Shown: positions 1-10,992 of the stretch, one piece after another
How the letters are laid out: each line of letters begins with the position of its first letter
Position numbering within the stretch: position 1 is the first letter of the stretch
Assembly (NCBI GenBank): GCA_018398765.1
Contig: JAHBMJ010001915.1
Span: 1 to 24,500, forward strand
DNA length: 24,500 nucleotides
Origin: Chromera velia
Lineage: Eukaryota; Sar; Chromeraceae
Direction of reading: 5' to 3'
Notes under the pieces: generated by a model
Told to the model about the DNA's origin: nothing
The model's input: only the letters and a program-made list of their open reading frames with translations
Database searches by the model: none
Program-made: the position numbers and the translations under genes

Positions 1-17
1 CTCTCTCTCTCTCTCTC
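1..17. repeat. CT dinucleotide repeat at window edge
   Basis: The window opens in a run of CT, so the full length of the microsatellite is unknown. It is followed by CAG, so a plus-strand splice acceptor at 18-19 is conceivable. No coding frame downstream supports one. Confidence 0.8.
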
Positions 18-1156
18 AGCTGCCCGCTTGCCTCCTAATTGGAGACAGGAAAGGCGAGACGGTGTCCTGCCGTCCTAAAAAAAAAGACATTCACAGTCCG
101 AAGCTTGCACGCAGACGAAAAAGGGAATGGAAAGATGGATGAAGGAGAGGGAAAGGGAGGGATTGACAGAATAAAAAGATGAAGGGCAACGAGACTTCTG
201 CGATGAAACAACATGCCGCAAAAGAGTCTTTCTCAACGCATGAAATTAATCATTTGCATCTAGCTTCAGCCTCACACAACCTCAACAGCAGTGAGTGATG
301 GGGGGTTCAGGCCAGACACACAGACAGCGAGGATTCCGAACCTTCGGCGCACAGCTCCTCATTCAGACGGAAAAAACAGGCAGACGAACAGAGACCTGCC
401 TCAACAAATGAAGCGAGACAAGAGAACAACAACTGAAGGACTCAAACTTGCCTGCCTGCCTGCCTGCCTGCCTGCCAAAAGAGGCTCACCTTCTCACTCA
501 CCCTGTCAAGGAGCCAGCCTTCCGACGTGTTCCCACGCTGCGTTCTTCCCCTTTACCCAACTTGTCCTTTCGACTCTCGAATCGTACCTTGCCGAAACTC
601 TTTTGCTACTCCTCTTTGGAGAAGGCAAAAGACTGCCCTGCCCGAAAGTCTGGCCTGGTCCGTTCATCCCCTTTCTACGTACAACCCCCCAATCCGATTC
701 TCGAACAAATTTAGTGCTGAGAACGCACTCCCCCCCCTCACCCCCCTTCCTCACCAGGCTTTTGGACGTGTTGAATTTTACGGGATGCGTGGAATGGATG
801 ACCAACAAAATCTGCCCCATCTTGTTTGAACGAGACAATTGCATTCGGTACAAACTTGAAGGAGAGACGAAAAACCAACTACTTCTCTTAATTCCTTCTC
901 TACACACCCGCTCTCCACTCTCTTGGCCACCCTACTTTCTGGCACCACACAGCTGCCTAACTCTCCTCCAACTTGTTCTTCCTCTGATCAACTTCATCAC
1001 TTGAGCAATGCACTCATCTAGTTGAACGGGACGTCCCGTCTCCTTTTTCATAGAGAAATCTTTTCCAAGATCTGAACGCTTTCTACCGCCAGTGTAAACA
1101 AAGACCACTGACAGCCCAAAAGACCTGCCCCTCCCCGCCCACCAATAGCCCCTGCC
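18..1156. other. No supportable gene; downstream flank of the COX16-like gene
   Basis: Open frames exist on both strands, the longest at 291-1004 (+), which starts at GTG. Their translations are compositionally odd and match no family I know, and no splice-linked exon chain was found. The stretch contains a TGCC tetranucleotide run and loosely repeated pyrimidine-rich phrases around 545-590 and 665-710. It probably includes the 3' UTR of the minus-strand gene ending at 1157. Confidence 0.5.
449..476. repeat. TGCC tetranucleotide microsatellite
   Basis: About seven tandem copies of TGCC. The same motif recurs at 4793-4815 inside an intron of the CC2D1-like gene, so it is a common simple repeat in this genome. 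Confidence 0.85.
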
Positions 1157-1549
1157 TCATATTCGAGGTTCCTGTCTAGGGAGGGGCACTGAATTGTCCA
1201 CAGTGTGAATGTCATCCGTCTCCGACAAGAAGCGCATCAAGTTGTCGTGCTCTTCCTGCAACGCCATCTCCCTCTGCCCTATAGACCGAACCCTCAGGTC
1301 GCGCAGCTCAAACTGCCTGTCCATCATCAACGTCATCACAGCCGTGGAGGAGGCCATGATGATAAATAGCGGAATTCCGGAAGAGAGAAGCCCCGTGCGG
1401 TGATCGAACCTCTGCATTCGATGCACCGTCCTTCTGTACTGCCAACAAGCTTTCTGGACAAACCGCGTCTTATAAAGAGGGTCAAGCGCCTCGTGAATGA
1501 AGTCAAAGAAGCGCCTTCGCCGTTTGGGGGCGGGCAGACGGGTTGTCAT
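1157..1549 (-). CDS. COX16: COX16-like cytochrome c oxidase assembly protein
   Basis: A 130-residue single-exon frame, with ATG at 1549-1547, an in-frame TAA four codons upstream and TGA at 1159-1157. The first 45 residues are basic (PKRRRR near residue 8), compatible with mitochondrial targeting or matrix exposure. A hydrophobic segment at about residues 53-75 (SGIPLFIIMASS) is followed by R-x-x-E-L-R-D and then an EE-rich helix ending EEHDNLMRF near residue 107. This is the layout of the COX16 family: a short single-pass inner-membrane protein with a conserved G-x-P at the start of the membrane helix, then a charged helix with a Glu-rich end. COX16 is known to act in COX2 maturation and complex IV assembly. 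The length is close to the family norm of about 100-140. The assignment rests on motif layout, so another small inner-membrane protein remains possible. The flank at 1550-1948 is noncoding and presumably holds the promoter. Confidence 0.6.
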   Translation of the reverse strand: MTTRLPAPKRRRRFFDFIHEALDPLYKTRFVQKACWQYRRTVHRMQRFDHRTGLLSSGIPLFIIMASSTAVMTLMMDRQFELRDLRVRSIGQREMALQEEHDNLMRFLSETDDIHTVDNSVPLPRQEPRI

Positions 1550-1954
1550 GATGAATGCTTACGAGTTGATTGGGAATGCTACCCACACAAGAAAAAAAAA
1601 ACAGTCTTTCGGTCTTTTCCGCTCGACGAGGTCGTACCGCGATGCCGATGTTCAGACAGAAGTGAAATGATGGTCAGAACTCATCACTGTCAGAGATTCG
1701 TTGGATGGCTCGAGCACTAGCTGTGAAATGCTGTGCTGCCTGTACGTGCACTGAGGATCACTTCATGAGTCAGTACGTAGCGAAGAGCTCCGGCCTGCGA
1801 TTTTCTGCATGCCGTACGTCTCCATGCAGCAATCTCCAGTGGCGGGCCGGCTGGCCGCGGGGCCGGATGATGGGGGAAACCGCCCGGGCGCCGGAGAGAC
1901 AGAGAGACAGCGGTGCCAGACCGGACCCCTACACTCACAAATATACTGAGTGTG

Positions 1955-1998
1955 ACTATCTGTGACCATAAAGACTCACAGATGGTCACAGGGATAGT
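1955..1998. repeat. Inverted repeat (hairpin) near a putative element end
   Basis: ACTATCTGTGACCAT at 1955-1969 is matched by the inverted ATGGTCACAGGGATAGT at 1982-1998 with a two-base bulge and a 12-base loop. Parts of the same words recur around 2881-2904. Confidence 0.7.
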
Positions 1999-2044
1999 AC
2001 CCCCAGGGTGGTGGTTAGAAAGCCGTTTTTGAAATGGGAAGATG

Positions 2045-2212
2045 CCGGTGGGCCGAAAGCCTACCGGAGAAGTTTCTGGTAGGCGCTGTAGGTGCCACCG
2101 AGAAACTGCCGGTAAGCGCCGAAGGCACTGCCCGGACACTGCTGATAGGTGCCAAAGCGCTGCCTGCATGGACCTTACCGATGAGCGCCGAAGGCCGGCG
2201 CCACTTGCATAG
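2045..2212. repeat. Degenerate ~33-bp tandem repeat
   Basis: Four to five imperfect units begin near 2045, 2078, 2111, 2144 and 2177. Each carries a GGTAnGCGCC-like core, for example GGTAGGCGCT at 2078 and GGTAAGCGCC at 2111. Because 33 is a multiple of three, a plus-strand frame (2034-2276) stays open through it and shows an 11-residue period. Nothing else suggests that it is translated. Confidence 0.6.
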
Positions 2213-2539
2213 ACCTTGTCGGAGGCATGATGTGACATGTGTATGGACGTATGCATACATGTATATCATTCGTTGATTGTTGGTGTTTGTGCATAAGTCC
2301 CGATAAGTCCAGTCTCTTATGTTTTTCAATGTCTTCTCATGTTTTTTCCATCAACTTGGCAGTCTACACCAAAGGCTCCGGAGCCGAGACCAAAGCCAAA
2401 ATGAAGATAGTAAGTAAGTTAAGTAGTAAGTGTTCTACCCAGCCTTTCTTTGTAACTTGTAGAGGGAGGGACTAAGCCGTCTCCTTCTGTCAGAATCCAT
2501 CTCCGTCCATACCTGCTAGCGTAAGGGAAATGCGGCCAG

Positions 2540-3260
2540 ATGCAGCAAGATGTTTCAATGGAGGATAAATGAGTTCAAATTTCTTTTTTAGGAAAAATTC
2601 TAAAAAAAGATACTTTAAAATGATTTTAATATATCATTTTATAATATAATATTTAGTTACTACTACTCTACTAGAACCATGTCATTATTTTTATAAACTT
2701 CTTTTTCACTACATATATGTATAATAATATAAATACTTATAAATATTATTGTTTGGGGAAAATTCGGTATAAAGCGGTTTTTGAGTGGGAAACTGCCGGT
2801 GGTTTGTTTTTTCCATGGGAAAAGGCCAGTAAGTAGTATAAAAGAGCCTACAAAATCTAATTAGCATACGGGGGGTAAGGGATAGTCACACTGTCACAGA
2901 TGGTGGCTGGTCCTGTGTAAACATCTACAGAAAGTAAAAAAGCCTTCTAAAATTATCTAAAAGATCCCTTATCTAGTATTTACTTATATTTCTAACTTTC
3001 TTATTCAGTTTTATTCAGTTTTCATAGTAAAATTAAAGGAGATCAAATATTATTAAAACTGTTAGCAACGATTTACAATTCATTATTCTAATCACTCTAA
3101 AAACGTAGCAGGAAGCTATTAAAATAAATTGAAAAAAAATTAAAGCCACCGGAGTGAAAAACAGAAAGAGAAAGAGAACTAAAAAAGAAAACCAAAGAAA
3201 ACAATAATTAAAAAAAGAAAAACACTATACTAGTATCTTTGCCCAAACATCTAACCAAAA
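2540..3260. other. AT-rich island without a gene
   Basis: About 700 bases are strikingly AT-rich compared with both neighbours. They contain runs such as ATATATAATAAT and poly-A/T stretches but no frame of useful length. No organelle gene was recognised in it. Confidence 0.7.
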
Positions 3261-3529
3261 CCTAAGGGGTGGCTGACTGGTAGTCAGCGGCTTTCACCGG
3301 AATACACCGGAACCATTCGTTTACTGATATGCAAAGTTGCATACTTAAGTTGCGAAAATGTTTTCAAAACCTGATGTGCACAGCTGCCATGCATTCCCAA
3401 GGATATGCGTTAAACGGGTGTATACCCCTAGGTATACCCCATCGACCCACTTTTCTATTCATCAAAAACATATGCATGGAGAGTCGAGCGCTACGAATTG
3501 CGAACCACTCCGATCGATCAACAAATGCA
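3261..3529. other. Intergenic, downstream of the CC2D1-like gene
   Basis: No coding frame is supported. The stretch should include the 3' UTR of the minus-strand gene that ends at 3530. Confidence 0.5.
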
Positions 3530-6500
3530 TCAGGCACCTCCCGCAAGAGCTTCCTGCATCACGCAGGCGAAACCAGAGTAAGGCATTGTGCCGGCTGAGC
3601 GAGGAGAAGGAACGCAGATATGCCACCACGGTGATTTAACGAGGACACAAAGGGAAAAAGGAAAAGCCGGAACGACTAGAAACACACCAGCCAGCCAGCA
3701 AGCAAGCAAGCAAGCATGCAAACAGGCGAGGAAGCAAGCAGGCTAGATTCAGAGAGAGGCTCAAAGAAATAAACAACAGCGGGAGAGAAAACGACTGAGA
3801 GGGAGAAACTTTAAGACATACACCAAAAATGAGCCGAGCGTGCTGGGAGGGTGGAGGGATGGGCGAGGACGGGGGACCCAATCCAGCCCCACCTTCCTTC
3901 ATTCACTCGTCGGATCATACACAGAGAAAGAAGTCAAACGAAGCCTCGATCCTCCACTCACCTTCATCACTTTCACGCGTCTGAAAACGAGGGCGGCCTC
4001 CTTCTTTCGTTGCGCTTTCAGCAACAGACGTGCAAGCTGCAGCAAGAAAGAAGAAAAGAAAGAGAGAAAGAGAGAAAGAAATAAAGATCCAAAGAGGGAG
4101 AGAGAGACACACCCACAGGAGGAGGTGATCCATCAGCCCTGTACTAAACAAAGGACACGAATATCCTCGCTCGATCAGACTCATGAGACTGTCAGACTGA
4201 ACTCACGTACAGTAACGCTCTTTCGCAATGGAGGACCTACTTCGAGTCTCTCTTTTTTTTCCTTTTGGACGCATGAAAGACGCGACAATAAAGTCATGAC
4301 TCTTTTACCCAAATGAAGCAGACAAAACCGGGAGAACAGAGAGCTCACGGGACATGGCGTGGAGGGAAACCTTCAGACAGAAATGAGGAGATATCGGAGA
4401 GAGAGACAAAGATACATATCTCACTTTCTCCCCCTATCTGTCTGACAGACCTGCGTGTCTCTCTCCACCGCAGCATTACATCTCTGAACGTAATCCTCCA
4501 TGGAAATCTTCCCGCCCTGCAGCGTCAGTAGCAAGCAAGAACACAACTATCCATCCGTCAACACAGAAAGAACATCCAAGTCTCCTTCGCGAAGGGGCAG
4601 ACCAGTGGACGAAAAAGAAAAACCAGACCAGCACAGAAAGAAACACATGCAGTCAAAGCAAGCACCTCATTACTCTCATCTGCTGATCGAACCAGACACC
4701 AACCACCATTTGAAACAGAGGTGAGGTGCAGAGAGAGAAGACCCCACGCGGCCTTCTCTCTGCAGGTTTGGAGTTGTATGTCACTCTGAAACTGCCTGCC
4801 TGCCTGCCTGCCTGCGTGACGGACCCCAATTGCCTCTGCGATGCCTTCCATCTTCATCTGTGCCTGTCCGAGGAGTTTGTCCTGGATCGACTGTGGAAGC
4901 TCTGCCAGTCGTTTGTTCGCAATTAAGTCCTCCAGAACCTGAGTGAGTGAGAGGGAAGGAAAGGAACGCGTGTCAAGGCGGATATGCACTTCCTCTCAAA
5001 TGCTTTTCAATTCGTCGAGAAGGTAAAAGAAAGGAGGGAAGCCACAAGGAGGGGCGACGGGAAGAATCCCGTGAAGCCAAAACAAAAGCGCACAATCCAG
5101 TCGACGGAAGGAACTCGACATGAAAGTTCGAACCATACTGATCAGTTATTAACTGTTTGAATGAAATCATGCTTAAATTGCGCGTTGCTTGCCTAGCTCC
5201 CTGTACTTCGTTCTGCTTTCCTTCTATGAACCGACCGACTGACCTCATAAGAACAGATCAGGCCGATGTCAAGCGGGCATGCCATGGCCTCCTCTGCTCC
5301 AATGACACCCGATACGCCCCCCTCAGCAGCACCTGCGGCTTCCCCGTCTCCTTCCGTACGAGGGGAAGCCGCGGGGGGCGAGGAGGACGCTGCAGCCGCA
5401 GCTGCGGGCTGTTCTTTTTCTTCTTTCGGAGGGTCGGTGGTTCTCGGTCGGATGCCTCGGAGGGTGGCAGGCAAGGGTTCGACAAGCGCAACACAGGGGA
5501 TAGGGACTGCCTTCATCTCCTTTCCCACGATCGGCCTCTTGAGAAGCATCGTGATCTTCAACCTCGGCTGCTCCCGTGCAAAGTCCTGAACAGTCACTGC
5601 TCCGCTGTGCTCCATCAGTTCTTCCAGTTTCACATTTCGGGAGACTCTCCCAAGACTCTTGTAACCTCTAATCAGAGCGAAAGTTCGAGGCTTGAAGACC
5701 TCCAGCTGTACTCTGGATCGTTGGAAGTATCTCTGGAGCTGTCGACTTTCATAAGAAGAGAGGGGGAAATCCACAAAAGCTTCGTCTCCTGCGGAAGGGG
5801 GAAGTTGGACGGACTTGGACACAGGGGTGGGGAACTGGAGAGTGACCTCGACATACGACCCTTTCGGAAGGCTCACACCTCCCTCCTCGCTGCTTGGGCG
5901 AGACGCCCCCGCACCGCCTGCGCAACACGCCATAGAAGCGTGGACAGGCGAACTTCCTGCCTTGCTGAGTCTGTCTCTCTCTGCAGCCACCAGCCTTGCG
6001 AGGTCGGGTTCCAGGGGGAGGACCTCTGAGGGTTCATCGTTCGTCAGTTGGAGCACAAAACGGATGGTAGCCTCAGGTACCTCTTCGTTCGTCACCTCCA
6101 TGGTTCGAATCAGGGACACCTCCTTCACTTCGGGAGGCAGCTGCGTGCGTCAATCAGTCACGTCACAGTCAGAGGCAGAAAGAAATGGGCGGCTGAAGTA
6201 CAAAATTCAGATGGAACTGTTCGACACAATGAATAACAGAGAGGCCCGGCACAGCGTTTCTGATTGCTGTGCTGAAGTGCTGCATCTTTAGCGATGAGTG
6301 CGAGGAAGAAGGAAGGTTGCGGAATGCGTCTGTGGGATGAAGGAGGCAGGAATGGACGCTTTTCTCTTTTTTCACAGACAGAAGAAAGGCTGGGAAGGGA
6401 AACAGTCACGCTATACGAAGGGAAAGAGCTAGTCCGCCCTCATTCAAACTGTTCTCTCACCTGGAGTGAATCCTTCTTGGCTTTCTCAGTGAATTTCGCC

Positions 6501-7121
6501 CACTCCTCGCACCGCTTCCTCCAGCTGTTCAAAACGACAGCCTGCAGGCAGGAAGACAGCTTGAAGAAGAGATCTGTGATTGTTTTGTCCACAAACGTTC
6601 ACCTCTCAGTCTTTGGAGCGGCAAAGAAGAGCGTTTCAAACAAGCACTTTGGTGCAACAGAGGGACCGAAATCAAACGATCGAACGACACGGAAGAAGGG
6701 AAGACCAACGGAGGAGGAAGCAAAGCGGAATTGAACGTCACGTCATGAACGGAGTACACGCAAAAGATCGACAGGCAGCTAGCCATTACTCGTGACGGAC
6801 CTCTTCTTTGAATTTTCCGGATGCATCCAGATTGAGTGCGTAGAGAGCGTGTGCCTTCAGAGTCTCTGCCTGCTGCTGGAGGCTTGCCTCTATTTCCTGC
6901 ATCATGGAATGGGGAGGGAGGGAGAGGGGGAAAGGGGAAAGGTCACACAGTGCCATGAACATGGAAGCTCGAAAACTCTCTCTTGAACAGGAGGGAAAGG
7001 ACTCAACTCTCTCTTCTCTAGTCCGAGAGAGGTCCTAAGCACCTTGTTTACAGGAATGAACAATGTTCCTCTTCCTTTCGCTCGGCGGCAATCCCCCCCC
7101 ACCCGTATTCAAACACACACA

Positions 7122-7172
<51 letters not shown>

Positions 7173-9078
7173 AGAGAAAGAGAAAGAGAAAGAGAAAGAG
7201 GGAGGGAGAGACGCCCTTCTGACTGCCTGCCTGACGTACCCACCGTGAGAGAGGCCACTCTATGTTCCTCGCTCATGCCCATCAGCACCGACTGTTTGAC
7301 TTCAGGAGGGACCTCTCTTTCCGCAAGCCACGTGGATGTTCGGACTTTGGCCGCCAGTTCCGCTGCAGCCCCGGGTCTTTTGAGGCTGTCCGCCTGGTCC
7401 TTGATCTTCTTTGCAGCAATCAGCATGTCCTTTGCTCTACCCACATTCCCTGCCTGCAGAGTGAATGAATCAAGGCAAAGGGGGAAAAAAGAAATGAGCT
7501 TCAGCAAGAAGACACCAGTGTACAACAGGAATCAATGTGCAATCCAACAGCGACAGAGAATCAGAGCGAGGTGCGTACGGGTGAAGATGGAATGATGCAA
7601 TGAAGATGACATAGGAGAAAGGGACTTCGTATTTGCGCTCTTTTTTCTTCTAATTGTGACCGCGCTCACCTGGATCCACATATCTGACGCCTTCTTGTAC
7701 TCGTCCAGCCTTTGCATCAGCGCAGTCACGAGCTTATCCCTCGCCGCTTCCTGCTCGGCTGTCGCTCCTGCAGTCCCCCCTGCCTGCTGCTGCTCCATCA
7801 TCTGCAGGTTGGCTGCTGTCAACGTGGCGCTCCCCTGTCTGCTGAACTCCCGTGAGTCCGCATGCATCACAGGGCCCCTCTCCGCTCTCCCCGAGTTATC
7901 CACCACCTCCTTCAACTCCGCAGTCGCGATGTCAATCCGTTTCTGCACTGCCATCGCGTCCTCTGTCCTGCCGGCCGCCTTCAGAGCCCGCATCAGTTTG
8001 CGGTCGTCTTGACACCTGACCTTGACCTTCTGCAGGTACACCTCAGGAGTCAAAATTCCTCTCTGGCTCTCCATCTCCATCGTCAAAGCCTTCAACTTCA
8101 CAGACTCTAGGTTGTCCTCCACCTGCATGTGCACAGCGTTCATTCAACAATCCATCACACACGGGGAAAAAAGAATCACCCATCACCAGTGTTGTGGGTC
8201 AGGTGTAATGAGGAAGGAAGGACGTTCAAACTTTGCAGTCGTACACTCAAAGCTGTTTTGAACCGGCACACAAGCATCTGCGTGGCACTACACATTCACT
8301 CACACGGACGAAAAAAGACGAAAAGGACTGGGACAAACAATAGCAACTGACAAATTCCCTTTCTTCGTCATCTTCAGGCAGCGCATCCAGTCTCTTCTGG
8401 AGCACATCTCTGGCAGCGTTCAGAACGTCAAACGACTCCATGATGTCGGAATTCCACACTAACTCCATCTCCATCTGAAGAGTATCGTCAATAGACACCA
8501 GAGAAGAAGCACGCTCATATCCCTGACGACTCGACGCCCCCCCTGCAGTTGAAGGTGCTTTCGCCCCCCCTGCCGCAGATTGAGACGATGAAGGGGGGGC
8601 GTTGGTGTTTGCCTGGGACGATGAGGGTCCGTTTTTCTGCCTCTGTTCCGTTGTCTCTTCCCCTCCTCCCGCGAGAGCTGCATACTCAGCCATCAGAGAG
8701 TCATCCACTTCCATTTCATCCAAGTCCCCTCCCGTCTCCTCAGTACCCCCTCCCCCCTTCAGCAGAGCCTGCACGTCAACACCTCCACCACCACCACCGC
8801 CACCCATCATGGCCTCCATCTCCGCAAGCTCTGCGCCTTCATCCTGCCACCCGAGCGCTGCCTGCAAACACAAAAAGGAAAGGGACAAAGGTATAAATCT
8901 ACGCAGGCGTCTCCGAATTCTGTGAATTCAAACCATCAAGCAGCCCCTTTCCTTCCCCACGACCCTTCTGACCTACCAGTTCCTTCTCAAGGGAGGGATC
9001 GTTCAGGTTCACTTCTTGAACACCACCAACCCCAAGGAAGCCAGCGCCCCCACCCTTCTTCTTTTGAGCAGTTGCCAT
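3530..9078 (-). CDS. CC2D1: CC2D1/Lgd-family protein (coiled-coil, DM14 and C2 domains), 11 exons
   Basis: Exons on the minus strand, 5' to 3': 9078-8977, 8861-8352, 8122-7670, 7453-7244, 6896-6801, 6541-6461, 6140-5244, 4938-4825, 4516-4451, 4036-3962, 3553-3530. They join in one frame to about 875 residues, near the 950 of animal CC2D1A. Every exon length is a multiple of three. All introns are GT-AG, and most acceptors read TGCAG. Domains: Gly/Glu-rich N-terminus (1-200); a helical segment at about 225-275; DM14-like helical hairpins at about 333-383 (LMQRLDEYKKA, then AGNVGRAKDM) and about 430-475; a C2-like beta sandwich at about 578-709 (VQLEVFK, then YKSLGRVSRNVKLEEL, then LKITMLLKRPI); an Ala/Pro linker; and a C-terminal helical region at 772-868 starting SYEVLEDLIANK. 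In animals, Lgd/CC2D1 binds the ESCRT-III protein CHMP4/Shrub and supports endosomal sorting; that role is inferred here from family. The 24-bp last exon is the weakest piece. Confidence 0.85.
3687..3717. repeat. CAGC/GCAA tetranucleotide repeat in last intron of CC2D1-like gene
   Basis: Short tandem runs of CAGC and then AAGC lie inside the intron at 3554-3961. Confidence 0.75.
4793..4815. repeat. TGCC microsatellite immediately inside an intron donor
   Basis: The run begins ten bases inside the intron that starts at 4824 on the minus strand (donor GTCCGT). On the transcript it reads as a GCAG run next to the 5' splice site, which could create decoy AG dinucleotides. Confidence 0.75.
7112..7209. 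repeat. AC then AG/GAGAAA microsatellite in a CC2D1-like intron
   Basis: (AC)n at about 7112-7139 passes into (AG)n and (GAGAAA)n up to about 7209. It lies wholly inside the intron at 6897-7243, starting about 35 bases from the donor. Confidence 0.85.
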
Positions 9079-9310
9079 CTTTCTTTCACTGTCTCGTGAT
9101 CACGTGTCCTGTATCAATATCACCAGGACGATATCAGCCGCTTCAACGTCGTTTCGTAAGAAGTGGAAAGGTAGACAGACGAATGCCTCAGATTGCAATG
9201 ATCAGAATGTCCGCAAATTGTTGGCATCTTATGGTTAGAAGGAAGAGCTAGCTGCCATGGGTGCAGCAGCGAAACTTTCCGCTCTCATGAATGCACTAGC
9301 TTAATAGCTG
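9079..9310. other. 5' flank of the CC2D1-like gene
   Basis: No gene is seen. The stretch should hold the minus-strand promoter and 5' UTR of the gene starting at 9078. A TCACGTG word lies near 9107-9113, but no TATA-like element is convincing. Confidence 0.4.
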
Positions 9311-9426
9311 GGTAAAAAATGGGCGCCGCCCCACAAGCGCTGCATAATCCAGGGGAGTCCCTGCGTTCGGCGTCGGGCGCCGCGGGAGCGCTGGAGGGTT
9401 TAATATTTTTAGGTCAGTTTTTTACC
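9311..9426. mobile_element. Short inverted-repeat element with GC-rich centre (MITE-like)
   Basis: GGTAAAAAA at 9311-9319 is matched by TTTTTTACC at 9418-9426. With flanks, the ends are CTGGGTAAAAAATG and, inverted, CTGGTAAAAAACTG. The interior contains two direct copies of GGGCGCCGC followed by AGCGCTG, beginning at 9321 and 9375. At about 116 bp with no coding capacity it resembles a miniature inverted-repeat element, though no target duplication is clear. Confidence 0.4.
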
Positions 9427-10020
9427 AGACCTGAATCATTTTTCTACATGGTCTCATCTCTAGTCAGTTCCAGGCTCGTTACTTTTACTAGTACTTTTAT
9501 TTCCTTCTAATTGCTCTTAGCCAACCTTCTGAATACCTTTCAATTTTGTAAAAGATCTAAAAAGAACGTACTACAGATGTGTTGGTTTTAAGCATGATCT
9601 ACGGTATTATCGTTGTAATTACTGTCTTACTTATTTAAGTGTCTTTTAACAAAAATTCTCTGACTCCACACGACCCTAATAGAGAAATACAATTCATCCC
9701 TATACAAACAGAGCAGACAAGTGATTTATATATGAAAATTTTTTCTTTAAACTGTTTTCAAACCTACATACTATGCTATGCTATATTATGCTATGCCATA
9801 CATATATAATCAATCCAAAAAAATATGCTGACATTGCTGTAAACTATGAGTTTATAAAAACTTGACATGTAGTGTAATACTACTATCAAAATAAGCTAGT
9901 CACCAGATCATGTGAGTTTAGAACACATCGTTCAGAGTACTGGCTGTTGAAACCGTCAGGCTCAGCATCAGTATTCCAACCTAGTCCCCAATACATTTTG
10001 CGAGTCTACATAAGGTACTA
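9427..10020. other. AT-rich island without a gene
   Basis: A second AT-rich stretch contains a short imperfect tandem of ATGCT near 9771-9800. No frame of note was found. Confidence 0.6.
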
Positions 10021-10602
10021 CCCCATAACAACGACCATGCAGACCGTCACGAAAGGGAAAAATACAGATACGGATGATACGACGTAGACGTACAGATAAG
10101 CATGCAGGCCCATGGATTGCGGACACACGATTGTAATGTATGACGGGCAGGCTCGTACGCGGGCAATGAGACCTCGTGGGAGCGGAGGACGGGCGAGAAG
10201 TAACAACAAGACGGAAACACAGGGAACTCTGTAGAAACGGTAACTAATAGGAGAGGGCAGGATACAAAACAGCGTCTGACAGCCACGTAGAAATGATAGT
10301 GGTCGGATGACATTCTGATTGACGTGGTACCCAGTGTGGACGAACAGACACATGCATACAGACACACACGCACATAGGTCTATACACACTGACAGCAGGG
10401 CGACTATACATACGTGCGTAGGGCGCGACGGACTTTTGCTTCTGTCCCCTTCCTCCCAATTCACTCACTTGGATGCACGGACGAAACTGAGAGACACATA
10501 GCACCAAACACACAAATGGAGAACCAAGTGGAGGAAGTAGAAAGAAGGGACAAAAGCATGAGGGCTTATGTCAGTGTCTACAAGAAATGTTCAGAAATAT
10601 TG
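10021..10602. other. No supportable gene
   Basis: Minus-strand frames here translate to Cys/Val-rich sequence shaped by CA/TG repeats. No splice-linked exons were found. Confidence 0.5.
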
Positions 10603-10635
10603 AAAAAACACACATACACACACACACATACACAC

Positions 10636-10666
<31 letters not shown>

Positions 10667-10722
10667 TACACACACACACATACACATACACACACACACA
10701 CATACAAGCACGCACACACACA

Positions 10723-10777
<55 letters not shown>

Positions 10778-10820
10778 AGAGAGAGATAGACACACACACA
10801 CATACACACACACACACACA
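10603..10820. repeat. Long CA/CATA microsatellite
   Basis: About 215 bases of CA repeat with scattered TA interruptions and one short GA run near 10774-10786. All frames here, on either strand, are artefacts of the repeat (Thr-His or Val-Cys dipeptides). Confidence 0.95.
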
Positions 10821-10992
10821 CCCCGATCTATCTTGATGCCTAATTACCATTTCAACCTGGTGTCCGTAATGACTCCGCGTGCAGATAATTCTTTGTCGTT
10901 CTGCAGCTCGATTGCTTTCGGAGGCCCAAGGATGCCCAAGGGAGGGAGGCGAAGGCCTGTTGGAAAGGGAGAGTATGACGAATCGTGAACAG

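Larger units (their letters stand above)
1949..2892. mobile_element. Possible non-autonomous repeat element with compound ends
   Basis: AGTGTGACTATC at 1949-1960 is the exact inverse of GATAGTCACACT at 2881-2892. CACAGATGGT is shared directly by 1978-1987 and 2895-2904. A roughly 34-bp word (AAAGCnGTTTTTGA, then TGGGAA, then TGCCGGTGG) occurs at 2019-2051 and again at 2771-2802. The ends therefore share several words in direct and inverted orientation, with an AT-rich core between them. No coding region was found and no target-site duplication is clear. Confidence 0.35.

Noticed and set aside
291-1004. 237-codon plus-strand frame
   Set aside because: It starts at GTG, has no recognisable domain, contains a microsatellite-derived Leu-Pro-Ala-Cys run, and overlaps an equally long minus-strand frame.
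1717-2329. Minus-strand frames upstream of the COX16-like gene
   Set aside because: They cross the hairpin and the 33-bp repeat, have no domain, and several frames overlap. They read as repeat-derived.
2540-3260. Organelle DNA insertion
   Set aside because: It is AT-rich, but no organelle gene or rRNA fragment could be recognised.
5157-6291. Long plus-strand frames opposite exon 7 of the CC2D1-like gene
   Set aside because: They are shadows of a strongly supported coding exon on the other strand.
7044-7595. Plus-strand frame with Thr-His and Arg-Glu runs
   Set aside because: It is a translation of the AC/AG microsatellite inside a CC2D1-like intron.
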